A stretch of DNA of 64,000 nt from Patellaria atrata CBS 101060 (Eukaryota > Ascomycota > Dothideomycetes > Patellariales > Patellariaceae). The DNA lies in NCBI GenBank assembly GCA_010093705.1, contig MU006114.1, positions 62,001-126,000 on the forward strand. Direction: 5' to 3'. Shown one piece after another: positions 1 to 13,700 of this stretch. A model generated the notes under the pieces. The model did not search any database and was not told the origin of the DNA. It saw only the letters and a program-made list of their open reading frames with translations. The translations under genes were made by a program, and so were the position numbers. Numbering within the stretch: position 1 is the first letter of the stretch; each line of letters starts with the position of its first letter.

Positions 1-627
1 CGGCGTTATAGGCAGTTATAGTGAGACCGTTTAGAGGAGGAGAAAAGGGCGATGCTAACGGTTGATGAGGCTGTGAGTACTGCAGTGGATGAATAAGGGA
101 AAAGTACTCCGCGATTTCTTCTCGCGTAGGAAGTTGCAACAGGAAATTCGACGACTCTCCACTATTCCCACGAAAAGAATATGTAGTTTCAGAGAGCGTC
201 GATTCTGGGATCACAGTAGCAGCTAATGGTGTGGATGCATAGATGTCGTCAAGCAGGGTTCTGCCTAAGGAGATAACTGGAGTCGTTGCATACACGGGAA
301 TTCGTTTGAAGAGGGGGATATGTTTACAGCAATGTGCATATGCCCCGAGGTGGTTAAGGGTAGGATGCGTCAGTAAAATTACGGATAGTGTAGGGACATT
401 CCTAGAATATATTAGTAGACGTAGCTAAGAATCGAGAAACGGATGAAATTGGATCGCAAATGCGATCTCTCCACAACTCACTTCTCTAATTCCTTCAATG
501 CCGCAACATCAAATGAGCCGTCCCATCCTACATCAACGAGTATTTTGATACCACCATCAAGCTCTAAGAGCGATTGTGACGCCAAAGACGAGGACTGCGC
601 ACCGAGGAGGGGGGTGAAGTTGAACAT
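1..627 (-). CDS. CFT2: Cleavage and polyadenylation factor subunit CFT2/CPSF2 (5' part, cut by window edge)
   Basis: Read on the minus strand as two exons, 627-482 and 401-1, joined across an 80 nt intron (481-402, GTGAGT..CTAG). The frame begins MFNFTPLLGAQSSSLASQSL and continues with DGGIKILVDVGWDGSFD, VPTLSVILLTHPTLNHLGAY and TTPVISLGRTLLDDIYAST. This is the N-terminal metallo-beta-lactamase fold of the CPSF100/Cft2 family, the non-catalytic partner of the Ysh1/CPSF73 endonuclease in pre-mRNA 3' end cleavage in the nucleus. The usual catalytic HxHxDH is replaced here by THPTLNHLG, as expected for this inactive paralogue. About 182 codons lie in the window and the rest lies to the left. The start is the first ATG in a well-matched N-terminus. 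Identification is from recalled family sequence, and the splice phases agree. Confidence 0.9.
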
Positions 628-3600
628 CTGGGTTCAAGGTGTAATTGCTATATTCCGATGGTATTAACTGATTGACGCGACTTCATCTGGGAAAGAGACA
701 AAGACATGTGATGGAGATGATATAGTAAGCTTAGATTCTTGAGGGGTAGATTGCGAGAGACATTCGTCGCGTTTAAGTCCCGATGACCAGCACGCACGTT
801 GCTACTGTCACGTTTACTAGCTTGAAGCGTACTTTTGTAACTTTTAGGTTGAGCTCTTCAGGCTCTCTCGATTACTTTTTGTTCTTTTTGCAACTGTTTG
901 CTCGCCCTGTAAATATGCCAAGCATAATATTATTCCAGCTCACGGCAAGTAGAGCCGACTACAAGTGTTGACTGCCAGTCTGCCACTTCTTCACCCTCCC
1001 TCTCCCATCCACACCTCAACCCAAGTTACTGTTATTGGTACCTTGCATTCCCCAACGTGACTGTGAGAAAATGCGGGCTCCATGCAACCTTATTATTACC
1101 TCATCATTTCACTGTTTTGGGAATTGATCTGTTGTTCTGTGGGCTGCATCGAACGTACTCTACTCTCGCTCATCGTCGTAGGCGAAATAAAGCGGGCGAA
1201 TTCAGTCAGTTCTTCAATCTTCATATTCTCCAGCTAATATTACATGCCTCAAAACGAGTTATTATGCATTCCCCTAATCATCAGTTTCTTTTACATCTAC
1301 TGTTGTGGTGTGTGGTATTACACCGTACCTAGCTGAGATTTTATTCTATGAGCGTTACTTCTATGTAAGACTACATTTTCATCTGTTAGCTTCAGTCGAG
1401 CAGATCACATTTTCCCTAGGAATGTTGAGCGCTCTCCTATGGGGAAGAGGCCTCATATTCATAGCTGTATCTGGTGTGTGCTTGATCGAATCCTTCAAGA
1501 CTTCGGTCTGAGCAAGCTAATAGGAGAACAGACGACAGATAGGTATCGATCCCTTTGTCGAAATCCGAACGGTGCCTACGTATATCTAAGGTCATGGATT
1601 CCGGCAGCTTAAAACTGTGTCTCAAGCGTACTTTAAGGCTTACAAAGGTAAGACCATGAGTCAAATCCGTAGTAGAGGTCCACGCAATGCTCCTCCCCTA
1701 CACCGACTGTGCAACATCTATCTCCGCCAAATAATTCGAATATGGACCACTCATTGCTGGACATGAACCCCCAAAGGGGGTCTCGTGGACATTCATTTCC
1801 CGGGACTGAAGATAGGTCGCGATCGGTCAGCTTCGATGGCGTTCAAGGCTTGGTAGCATGGTATGTTTGCCCTTTTACTTCTTATTAAGGGCATATGACC
1901 CTTCTGTGGGTAGACATTTTTACGAAATACGATCAGAGGACGGGAATCTCGAACTCTAATTGCAACTCTATTCTCCTCTCTTTGGGGTTCAGGTTAACAT
2001 TGAGAAATATATGTCTTATGATAGGGACTTCAAAAGCTAGGTATGCATGGATCTTCCCTGACTTAGGTCTCTGGGATAAGCGCATGGTCCATTTTGCGGT
2101 CTTTACACCCATCTCTTAGACGATTAAAGCCAAGAAAGATGTCTTGCTCCACTACTTCATGCAATGCATGCCACCACACTTACCCCACGATTCCCAACTT
2201 TCGTACTGGCTCAAAGGTGGACTCGCTAGCACCTTCAAATACTCAAGCATTTTCTTACCATATATGACGACCCAGTCCGGGTGTCTAGGCTAGTGATACT
2301 GTATTCACATGAGGGCCTGACAAAAATAATGAAGATTGTACTGTACTTGTACTGAGGTGTACTTGTACTTTACCTCGTCTTTTCACCTATGACAACTCTT
2401 TATATTACCCTCAGTCCTATGGGATTAGGCATTATTGTTATACAGAAAATTGTCATCACCAAACTCCTACCCGAACACATCTATATGCATGCGATCGATC
2501 GGGACACGAGTTATCTTTTCCATTATCTTAAAGATATCAACCAAGAGCAAGTTCGCCACACCTTGAAAGCTTCAGCTCTCCAGAAGTACTGACTGTGCAT
2601 GCACTCATCAAGGCTTGGGGGATGTCTGAGAGTATGTTTCCTTCGTCCTCCGCAGCTTCTTTCTAGATCCATATGTTTAACCTTTTACCTTGCGTCTCTA
2701 GTTTGCTAATAACGTCGCGACCCTCTCAGGGTCTATGATTACTTTACCGTGTTCATCCGGCTTGCCCATCAATCCTACGAACGCCAGATCTGCAAGAAGG
2801 CCCCGCATATACCGTCCTTGCTTTTTGCGGCTTCAAACGTTCGTGCATTTAAACACTATATCGGGTCCAGTCCAAGGACCTTTTCATTCCTCAGGTTCTG
2901 TAAGGCTTGGATTTAAAGATTACAACCCCGCAGTCTCTAGGATGATGCCCTTTCCTCATAACTATTTGTTGTCAACGGGGTAACCCCTAGTTGTGGTCTT
3001 GATTTGTTGAGCTAGACAGAAATGCATTATTATAATTAGGACGAATTTCGCCATGCAGCACTCCCGCACAAAGCACTTACCCTTACGAGTCACACCATCC
3101 ACGACTGGCTGGATAGTCACCTACCTTATTAGCTGATACTGCGTAAGTTACTTTTGGGTTGTACAGATAAGGTACCCGGTACAGTAAGGTACGGTCTACT
3201 ACTCAGGTACTCCGTATAGAAGTTGTCCTACCACGCCTACCATTCTACGTCTGCACTCTTTACCGATATCTTTTCAACAATAGCACAGATACAGATGAAG
3301 CGGCACGGAGAGACGGCTTGCAAGGTTACTGCATTCAATGGGGTTTGCTGCTTTTCTTCTTCGTCTCTAAAAGCGAAGCTGGCAAGCGTACGGTGACCGG
3401 TTACTAGTAGTATTTGCGCCGATGGCATCTTAGGTTTACGGTTACGCTGCCGTTTCTTGATGGCGTTCACCTGGAAAGCAGATCATCTAGCTAGCTTGAA
3501 TTTCGTGACCTGGTGAAATTCTGGGATGCCTCAAACCTTCTAGTTACTCGTTCTACCTAGACACAGACAAATCAAGGTCTTCAAGGCCGGCACTCCGAGG

Positions 3601-4492
3601 CGCAATCTTACAGGGTTTGAATTAACATTCTTCTCGCAGAACTCGCATCCTTCAGCCAGAGTGCCAAAGCTCTTTCGCCGAAGCTATACTAGTCAAAAGT
3701 TTACTTGGAGCGACTTGTGTGGCCGGATCTCTCCATTATTGCCTACATTTAGCTCCATGGGATCAACAATCATGACAGCGATTGTCATTTTGAGCCACAG
3801 TGCTCTCTCATACTCCCTGCTCTGATGCAATGTACATCTTCTCACCTTTACCATAAATCATTCTTTGCATTAAAAGCTTCGCTCTCGCAGGCCGGTTATC
3901 TTGCAGCCAAGGACGCCCCAGTTCCTATCCTGAAGCTTTCCAATAGGACCATAGGTGATCAAGAGCGATATCTACTGTTGACCTTTCTCACACAAAGACG
4001 GGCCGATTTAACTCAGCGCTCCCTACTACTCTATAGTTAAGTGGCCTACTACCTTCCATTCGCTCCCCGCTTCGTAATCCAGCTGGTTTGCACATCATTT
4101 TCAAGGATTCGAGGGTGCTGGGGCATCCGCTCAAAAGCCTTCTGCTTTCGCTACTACGATCAGCAAGTACGAACCGAACAGAAGAGGCGAGAAGATCATC
4201 CGACTATCAACATAATTGACGAGGAAAATCAACACCATTCCTGAAAAGCGAACACAAAGTCCATCTCAGGATTGTCCCTCCGAGGTCTCAAGGTTGGTCA
4301 CTAGCAAGCAAAACCCTGTCTTTTATGGTTACGAGTGCTCGTACGGGAGTTTTGCGCTAAAGCCCTCTCGTCCCCGCTCTTCCTGTTTCGCCCATTTATC
4401 ATTCGCAGTTGACCCGAGCGCGGTAGGTTTATCACTCCCCATTTCACTTTCTCACATTGCTCATTATTTAAAATATTAAAATGACACTGTAA
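628..4492. other. Intergenic, no gene recognised
   Basis: About 3.9 kb between the divergent CFT2 and Zn2Cys6 genes. Open frames here are under 95 codons, lack family motifs and occur on both strands, as expected by chance. Short GTACTTGTACT-type repeats occur near 2340-2370 and TACC/GTAC-rich sequence near 3160-3225. The first few hundred bases should hold the CFT2 promoter, but no specific element can be assigned. Confidence 0.5.
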
Positions 4493-4738
4493 CTCACCAA
4501 TTCACTCCGGCTGACTCCAGTACTCAGATCACCGCTTAAATCACAGCGGAACACCGTCAAGATTGCCGACCCACCGGTAACGTCGGCTGAGTCGTCTCGG
4601 TCTACCAGGGCAATTCCCGAGCCTGTTCGAGAAATTGGGGGCTCGACGGCATCGAATGAATCGCCTTCATATTCCTTCATAGCAAATGCGCAATACCCAA
4701 CACCACCCTCCTATATTCATTCTGTAGACAAAGTATCT

Positions 4739-6568
4739 ATGCAAATGGCGGCAGATGTTGTATTCGGCCCTACCCTTCCGACAGTACTGGTTTATCCACG
4801 TCTTAGCATCAGTTCCTCGTCCCAGACCTCCCCCGAATCAAGCGAGTCACCCAAGAATCCTTCTACATATTCCTTCAGTGTACGCTATTCGAGTGAAGCT
4901 CCGAGTGAGACTGTTACACCCAAGATTGAAGAGCTGGACGAAGAGGGCGTGGACGATGTCAAGATTCCTCTTGCGGATGACGCTTCTTTGCCATCGCCAA
5001 CAACAAGTATAATTACAAAACGTCCTCGAGGAAGACCGCGAAAACATCCAGTTTCTCCTTCCACACCAATCGTGAAACCCTCAAAAGGCCGCTCGAAAAC
5101 CGGTTGCATCACTTGTAGGCGGCGCAAGAAGAAATGTGACGAGGCTAAGCCACATTGTAAGTGGAATATTCATCCTAAAATTGAATCCCTTGGGATATCA
5201 ACTGACATAGGCCAGGCTTGTGTTGTCAGAAGAACAATGTTCATTGTGAGGGATATCAGCCTAAGGAGTATTGGAAAAGTGGGAAACAAAAAGCATTAGA
5301 AGGTAGAGTATTTGCTGCTCAACGGTCGGAAGCCCCCACATACAGTGTTAACGCGGTTTATAGGACGGAGAGCTAGCATTGGAATTCCTAAAGAACTCCC
5401 GCAGCTAATAGTAGGCGTGGAAGATGAAGTTGACCGTTTCTTTCTGGACCACTTCAACTACAATGTTAGCAGGGTTCTCAGTCTCTTCACAGAAAAACAT
5501 AATCCCTTCAAAGAGCTCCTGCTTCCGATGGCGATCCGTCACCGTGGTCTGATGCATTCACTCCTTTGCCTTTCCGGATCTCACTTGACGACACATCCGC
5601 CTGCGGACGAGGATAACCTTCGATTGATTAGATTCGAGAACAGGAAGCTGTATCATTTTGATCGAGCCCTCGAAAACCTAAGGAAAGACGAGAACATGGC
5701 TAAATCAATAGCAGGGGATTCAGCGGCCTTGATTGACGACCCAACCGTAGCACAAACCCTTGTCTTATGCCTGAAAACCATTATTGCGGGAGAAGTGAAT
5801 GGCGAGTACCGATCACACATGGACGTCACCAAATATCTATATCAAACTCAGACCTCCCCCAATGTGGAGTTCCAGACTTTCCTTGCAGAGTTCTTTATCT
5901 ATCATGATGTGTCGAATTCGGTCACCTCGCTGGATCGCAGGTCCCTCCTCATGGATGATTTCGAACTTCCGAAATTTATGGTTCAGCCGGAAGCTGGAGC
6001 GCTGCTTGGCGTGGTTGATGGGCTTTTCGTTTATCTCAGCAAGATCAGGCAATTACGAGACAAGATAAGATGGAGAAAAACGCAGAATCTAAGACCGTTG
6101 GTCGACTACGAGCTCTTGAGCAGCGCACAGGCTATTGATGCAGGATTGAGGACGTGGGAATGCGCACAAAAGCAAGATACTCCTCGCTACATGGCCTCGA
6201 TGCTCTACCGACAGTGTACTTGGCTCTATCTTCATCGCACCATTCTACCGTCACAGCCTAGTCCCAACCTTGCCGCTGCTGTTGATGAAGGTCTCGAGTA
6301 CCTCAAACAGCTTCCACCCGATGCGTCGACTCAAAGCATCCTGTTGATGCCGCTGTTCTTACTCGGCTGCGCTGCATTCGCGGAATATCAGCGACCACCT
6401 ATCCGAGAAGCTTTCGCTGGACTACAAGCTTACTCCAATCTCGGAAACATCAAATACGCCAAAGCTGTAGTTGAAAAGGTCTGGGAGATGATGGACGCTG
6501 GGGACGAAGAATCATGGGATTGGGAAACGATTCAACAAAAACAAGGCTGGGATTTCCTCGTCACTTGA
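4739..6568 (+). CDS. Zn2Cys6 transcription factor with an AT-hook
   Basis: Three exons: 4739-5156, 5216-5302, 5364-6568 (introns 59 and 61 nt). A Ser/Pro-rich N-terminus leads to an AT-hook core (KRPRGRPRKHP, about residues 94-104), then a complete binuclear zinc cluster split by intron 1: CITCRRRKKKC, then after a short spacer C..C......C from the exon junction. The spacing C-x2-C-x6-C-x6-C-x2-C-x6-C fits a fungal Gal4-type DNA-binding domain. The remaining 400 or so residues look like the Fungal_trans_2 regulatory region (PF11951-like, recalled). It should act in the nucleus as a sequence-specific regulator; targets cannot be inferred. The frame stays open upstream to about 4493 without an ATG, so an extra 5' exon is possible. 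4739 is the first in-frame ATG. Confidence 0.85.
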
Positions 6569-9500
6569 GGCTTTTTCCTCCTATCGGGCTTTGATTGACG
6601 CGTGTGCAATCCTGGAGCAGGGTAGAGGATTCATTATTAATTCTGAGGTTCACGGAGTTTCGGGACCAGGGTTCTAGCAGGTATACTATTGCTATTGTTA
6701 TTGCTATTTCCTGTTGCTGCTATGTTGCTATCGCATTTACTGGGTGCTCGGAGGGCGGCTGGTAGGCGGCTAGGACAAAAAACAATGGTGTCACTGTGTT
6801 TTTGGAAGAGGTATTCTCGTTTAATGGCGTCTTCTGTTTAATGATAGCGCAAGCCAGCGCATCCGGACTTCACGATTGGGGGTTATGGAGTTTAAACTTT
6901 TGTCTTGCATTTCATACCATTTTCAGTTTTCAGGACTCCCCGGGTTCCCCTCATCTCAGCTCTAGGAAGCTGGCAGGATTAGGACGGGATTGTCGTCTTT
7001 CGCTTGTAGCTGCATGTATGTATGAGTTCTAGGTACCTGTTGGGTACTGTAGGTACCTGCTGGTACTCGCCTTGAGGTGCTCCACAAGGTGCTTCATCCT
7101 CGCAAAGATCCTGTCTCGAGCATGTATCTACTGTACAGGTACCCTTCTGTAATCTGTTTAGGCAGGCTTAACCCCAACATTCGCCAACATCGGGAGTTCT
7201 TCCCCGCTGCGGGCCCCGAAACAGACGCATAGATTCTGCATATCACCAGTGTACCTTTTGCATATCATTGCTTGTAACTTGTCAAACTCGTTGCATGCCG
7301 TCTGCAGCATTATCATTCGTTTGGCGCCAACGGAGAGACTGATTGCATTATTCGTCTTCCATCGAAGTGGCACCTTTTGGTGATCTCGGCTTCTCGGCCT
7401 ACGGATCTGCCGCAATTTTAGCAGCGTCAGGTAAGCGTTCCTAAAGGTTTCCCTCCTAAACTTCCTACAGTACCCCAACAATCCCCCCTCATTCACCCCC
7501 CAAACAGCCCCATTGTCCCCCCTCATGCCCCCTCATCCCCACAAAATCGTTCGTCTCAGACGCTCGTGGGCGTCTTCCGTTCTCCCCACGGCGTGCCATC
7601 TCGCTGGTTCCTGTACCCGCCAGGCTGTATTCACTAACATTATAGGGGTCCTTGCGACATATGTTGTCAAAATTACTCCTCGATCCTTCGATGCGGCACG
7701 AAAGCAACGGTACCTTTCCACTGTAAACTCACACTTTTGACTTTCCATCTCTGTAACGTCAAAAAGAGTGCAAAAGCCGTCCAAAGGCCGAATATCCGCC
7801 AGTGATTGCCGCTACAATATCAGTGTGCTTGCTAATTGCCATGACGCTTCTCCCGGAACGGAATTTGGAGATTGAATTCACCGTATGTTGCTCTGCCATT
7901 GGTCGCCTCAAAGTCAACCACGAGCTGCTTCAAGGTAAGTACTTTGTGGGCTTTCCAACCACGAGTCCACGAAAAAGGGATGAGCATGGTTCTCAGCAGG
8001 ACTTTTGCCGTTTCAATTATTTCATCCGCGTCCACACAGGGCCTGACTCCACTACACTGACTGATAGTGGGTCCGGATAAAAAGATTCAAAGTCATGGCA
8101 CCATCCTGGGAGGGTCATCACGATGAATTTCTGGAACAACATATGAACCACTCTCACGGAACTGACCCTTAGAGAAGGAAAGGCGTGGGGGTTTCATGTG
8201 GGATATCTGAACATTTCACCCACACCGCAAAACCACCTCCTTCTAGGGGGATAATGAATCCAAGTTTCTATTGACTCTATGCGCCATTTACTGGGTATAT
8301 TCAACGGTCGTTATCGTGAACGTTAACTGACAAACTAGGATTCCGAGTCAGAATCAGGTCACAATCAGTGGATCAACATATCAGAACTATTGTTTTTTTT
8401 TTTCAAAAACTAGCAAAGATTCTCCTTTATATTTGGCATTATCTGGTTTATCCACTATATCTAGCGTCAATCTGGCAATTTTCTCTCTCTTTTAGTCTTC
8501 GAGCATGAAAAACCACCATGAATTGAAGCAAGCGAGAAGCTAACCTTCCATCACCTCCTTCGGGTTTCTCCCTTCAGCCGTTGCTCCGTACCGCATCCAA
8601 GATGTGCTGACGACATTTGACGACAAGCGCCAGAACTGATATTGCGGAGCATGCTTATTCTTCGCCAATTCGCAACATAGGGGGTGTAGTTAGACTCGGT
8701 TGGCTGGCGGAAAGAATATAGAGATATTGCTCCAGCTCCAGCATCATTTTTCCTGTCATATGGAATACGGACCAAGCAGAATCTCACTCCTCTAAATGAA
8801 CGTCTGTTGATTGTGGCGCTGTCACTGCTGATTCCCCACAATTTGACTGAAGATCGTCTTTCAGGTTCGAGGATGCAAGTCAGTATAAAGTAGCACAGAT
8901 AAGGCAAGAAGAAGGGCACAAGCTTTCTGACATCAAATTTGCCGAGACAATTCGCCACGATGGTCGACTAATCAGGGCATATTATTTTATTGAAGTCTCG
9001 AGGCTTACGGGCTTATGATAAGGTTCTTGGTCTCCTATTCGATGCCATCACTTCACTCTCTTGCGGTGTGTCCCAACACTTGAATCCATCCTGTGTAACT
9101 ATGGTCATATGGTCTAAACGGTGACAGAATATTAAGCCTGGAACAAGAGCGGAGCAATGCCAATGCTTAAAGAGGTTGGCAGCTTATCATTTAATAGATA
9201 CTCTCTTTGGTTTAGGTGTACGGAGCACAGCAAGACAATCTAACCGTCAACCAGGATTACTTTCAGCCTCTGAAGAACTTGCTTTGAATCCACGTGGAGT
9301 TCTGTTCCTGGCCTTTTGAAGAGTGGACAGCTGGAGATAACAAAGCCAGGAGCTCGATCGACGGAGGAAGATAGACGCTTTCACACTTTTGGTCACACTT
9401 GCATGATGAATCGCACGGACCGTACCGTTAATAGGTGAAGTATTATTGAAACCTATAATTCAAGTTAAAGCCACACAAGATACTAGACTGGTAGTCTGGT

Positions 9501-10762
9501 ACTTTCTACTCTATCCCGGAGGAAATGGATAATATCTAATTGTTTGTTCGATCACTACTATTTTAAGAATATCTACAGGGGTACAGGTTGAATACAAGGT
9601 AGCCCTAAGCTGAAACTCCAAAGCGTAAGTTATCCCTAGAAGAGCGCGGAAACTGACGGCTTCAGATAAACTATGGAACGCGTGGGGAGAGCAACGGATT
9701 AGCAGAGAGTCTACGTAGTTAGACCTCCTCGGTCTCGGGAGACTATATGTTAGTGGCGGTTGCAATTCCTTGGGTCATAGTAGCGTACTTGTTGTTCAGA
9801 AGTCAAAACAACAAATTCAGCAAACCGGGTCCAGATAGAAGAAGACGATATGCGTGGTCAGCCCTATGCGTTATGCCTGTATCTCGTGGAACACATCCTC
9901 ATGGAGGACGAGGATAGCTCGAGGAGGAAGGGATCACGTCAGTGTCTTGGCCTCAATATGGCTCTGATTCAGTTTGACGACCCGGTATGCCGAAGGAGTT
10001 GTCGTGCCGTCTGACATGCTTTTAGAGCATCGACCACTTCCCGTCACCCCGATCGATGCTTGATAAATTGATAAGGCTCTCCAGTCTACTGTATCCGCTC
10101 CTATTTCCGAGCTCTTAAACTGGCTCTGGTCAACCTGGAGCTTACACTCTCGGGTGAGGGAAAGGAGGCAAAATGTGCTGATGACCCCCTTTTGGTGAGA
10201 TATCATATCCTCGTACTGTACAGCACCTTCCGTTCTTTTCCAGGCAAAGTCGCAACTGCACGTCCAGCGCTCTCACAGACCTCCACCTCCCCTTAAGTTA
10301 AGGACACCTCAGTCTTTCCTACTGGCCTCTCACCGTCGTACGCCGCAACGCAGGCTTTCAGGACCTGCCGGAGCAAAAGATGGGTTGCCTGTCATCTCCA
10401 GTTTTAGCACATCATCCTCACCAATAATGCGTGAGTTTTCAAATAGTCAAGAGTTTGCTTTACCCCATCTGGTAAGGTCTCTTCAATTCCAACATCAACC
10501 GTAATGATCGGCTACCAGCCGAGGTTGGTACGAGCTTCATTCTGACGCGGGGGAAGCTCCCAAAAGACAAACAACCTTATGTTGAAAAACAAAAAATATT
10601 TTGTGTGCGAAGTTTCATTCTTTTGATGTCACCACAACGGCTGTGGCGTGTTCTCTCATTAACATCTTCAATTTTCTTGTCAAAGCCCTAAATCAGCTGA
10701 TCTCTTTCTCGATGCGCTCCATGCTCAGTATTGCGCACTCCTCCCAATGAAGTTTAGCTGCC
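6569..10762. other. Intergenic, no gene recognised
   Basis: 4.2 kb between the Zn2Cys6 gene and the ABC transporter. The longest open frame is 135 codons on the minus strand (8551-8958); it has no recognisable motif and no supporting splice structure. A T-tract lies at 8393-8403. Sequence upstream of 10763 must include the transporter promoter, but no clear element is visible. Confidence 0.5.
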
Positions 10763-13700
10763 ATGGATTCATCCGATCCCGACGCCATCGGGAGAGGAGC
10801 TGAGCTTGAAGCCACCATCAACCAGACGACCAACCAACAATCAAGACCCGAGGAGACAAGATCGGACCGTGATACTCATACCAACCTCAGCCACAGTATT
10901 GACGAAAACGACATCTCTCTTCGAGGCGTTGACCCGGTAAATGTTCATGTCCACAATCTTTCTGTGTCTGTAGACATCTCCCCAAGCCGCATCGCTACTC
11001 TCTTCAAAACAAAGAATGAAGCCACCCAGAATGTCAAGACAATTCTGGATGATGTATCTGCGGAAATGCCTACCGGCACTCTTACTGCTATCATTGGCAG
11101 CAGTGGTAGCGGGAAGACCTCTATGCTTAATGTGATGTCTCAACGCATGCACGGTCGTCGATTGGCCGTATCGGGCTCTGTTTTGTATAATGGCTCCCAA
11201 GACCTCTCAAGCATTCGCAGTGCCTACGTTATGCAACAAGATGTTCTGATCCCAACGTTGACTGTACGAGAGACTTTGAAATATGCTGCTGATTTGCGTT
11301 TTCCGTCATCTGTCTCGAAAGAGGAGCGGCATAGAGTCGTAGAAGAGGTCATTATCGAATTGGGCTTAAAGGAAGCCGCGAATACTCGCATTGGGAACAG
11401 CACGCATAAGGGATGTAGCGGTGGGGAGAAGAGGAGGACTAGCATTGGAGTACAGGTAACCTGCTTTTGATCGACCTTACATCGACATTTGGACGCTGAT
11501 GAATCAAGTAGATGCTTGCTAATCCTTCAGTTCTATTCCTCGATGAGCCAACTACTGGCCTAGATGCAACGAGCGCTTTTCAGCTTATCCGCACCCTAAA
11601 GCATTTAGCAAAGAAGGGCAGAACGATCATTACGACTAGTATGATCACTCTCGCTCTCCATGCGCATCTCACTAATTCTTCATAGTTCATCAACCTAGGT
11701 CCGAGATATGGAGCCTCTTTGACCGTATCATACTGTTAACGAAGGGCTCTCCTGCATACTCTGGGGCTACCACAGATTGTTTACCTTATTTTGCGGAGCT
11801 TGGATACGTCTTACCTCCTTTCATTAACCCTGCGGAGTACTTGATTGATATTGTAGCTATTGATAGTCGATCAGAGGAACTTGAGAAGGAGTCTTCTGAT
11901 CGAGTAGAAGCTATTCGGCAGGCCTGGCGCAATCACTCCTCAGACTTATCTGAACCAAAGGATGAGAAAGCCTTGCTTATCAATAAACCTGCGCCTGAAA
12001 AACGAAAGTTGACCATAAAATCACAGTCGCCAAGTTCAAGCTGCTTACAGCAAACCCAGGTCTTAACCAGGAGAACATTCATTGTGACCATCCGGGATCC
12101 CATGGGAGTAATGGGGAGCTTGGTTGAGGTGGTTGGTATCTCCGTTATCTGTGGGTGGATCTTCTTAGATCTAGATGGCAGTCAGACCGGTATACGCTCA
12201 AGATTAGGAGCATTATACAATGCATCATCTCTGCAAGGGTATCTCATCCTATTATATGAGATTTATCGTCTCACCAGTGACATCCAACTCTTCGACCGCG
12301 AACGAGGAGAAGGGGTTGTGGGCATATTTTCGTTTCTCTTTAGTCGCAGATTAGCCCGTGCAGTGCTTGAGGATATTCCCGTCCCACTTATATTCTCAAT
12401 CATTTACTACTTTATGGTAGGTTTTCGAGCGGACGGCGGCCAGTTCCTCACCTTTTTTAGTATATGTCTTATATTGCATTTTCTATGCATGAATCTCGCC
12501 ATGGTTTGCATTGCACTTTCACGGAACTTTGCTGGAGCTTCTTTGATTGCAAACTTAATATACACACTCCAATCCATGGCGTGCGGATACTTCATCACCG
12601 CGAATTCCATGCCGATATACGTGCGATGGACGAAATGGACAGCGTATCTGGTGCGTAACCTTATCTCAACCTTTTCGTGAACGGTAACGGAACCGTGCTA
12701 ATGTAACGTATAGTTTTACGCCTTTGGAGCGCTGACTGCAAACGAATTCGTCGGTCACTTCTATGATTGTCCTGAGGAAGGGGGACCTGATAACCCTGAG
12801 TGCAAACCTTGGACTGGCGAATTCATTATGGAGTCTATTGGCATGCCGGACAATTGGGTCTGGAGACCAATCATAGTACTCGTCGCCTTTACAGTTGCAT
12901 TCTTTATAGGGGCTGGGCTCATCCTCAGATTCTTCAAATCCGAAATGATCATGTCTCGACCACGAGCAACGGACACCGATGATTCCGCGGGCAAAGAAAT
13001 TTTGACGGCAAGGTCAAATCATGGTATTCGAACGGTCAATATCCGACTCGATGAATACGCCTTGGAGATTGAGAAGCGCAAATGGTGGGGTACAAAGGCC
13101 GCGAACCTCAGTATTTTGAAGCCAGTTACAGCTGAATTTCAAGCGGGAGTCTTGAATGTCATAATGGGTTCAAGCGGAAGTGGAAAGACGAGCTTACTAA
13201 ATTTGATGACTCGAAGATTGACAGACAACTTCACAACTAAATATCACCCGTCAGGACGAATGCTCATCAATGGAGCTATCCCTTCAGAGTCGGTGGTACA
13301 GTCGATTTGCTCCTTCGTTACGCAAGACGACGATGCCCTATTACCATCCTTAACTGTCCGAGAAACATTGCGTTTCGCTGCTGGCTTACGACTACCGTCC
13401 TGGATGTCGAAAGAAGAGAAGACACAACGCGCGGAGTCGGTGCTCTTGAAGATGGGGTTAAAAGACTGCGCGGATAACCTAATTGGTGGCGAACTCGTGA
13501 AAGGTATCAGTGGCGGAGAGAAGAGAAGAGTCACAATTGCTGTGCAAATTTTGACTGATCCGCGGGTCTTGCTGCTGGATGAACCTACTTCCGGACTTGA
13601 TGCATTCACGGCGTCTTCTATCATCGAAGTACTCAAAGGCCTTGCCGATGAAGGTCGAACGTTGATTCTCACGATCCATCAATCTCGAAGCGATCTTTTC

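Noticed and set aside
7158-7740. Overlapping open frames of 70-120 codons on both strands
   Set aside because: Mutually overlapping and motif-free; expected by chance in C-rich DNA.
8551-8958. 135-codon minus-strand open frame
   Set aside because: No motif, no splice structure, and composition like the surrounding non-coding sequence.
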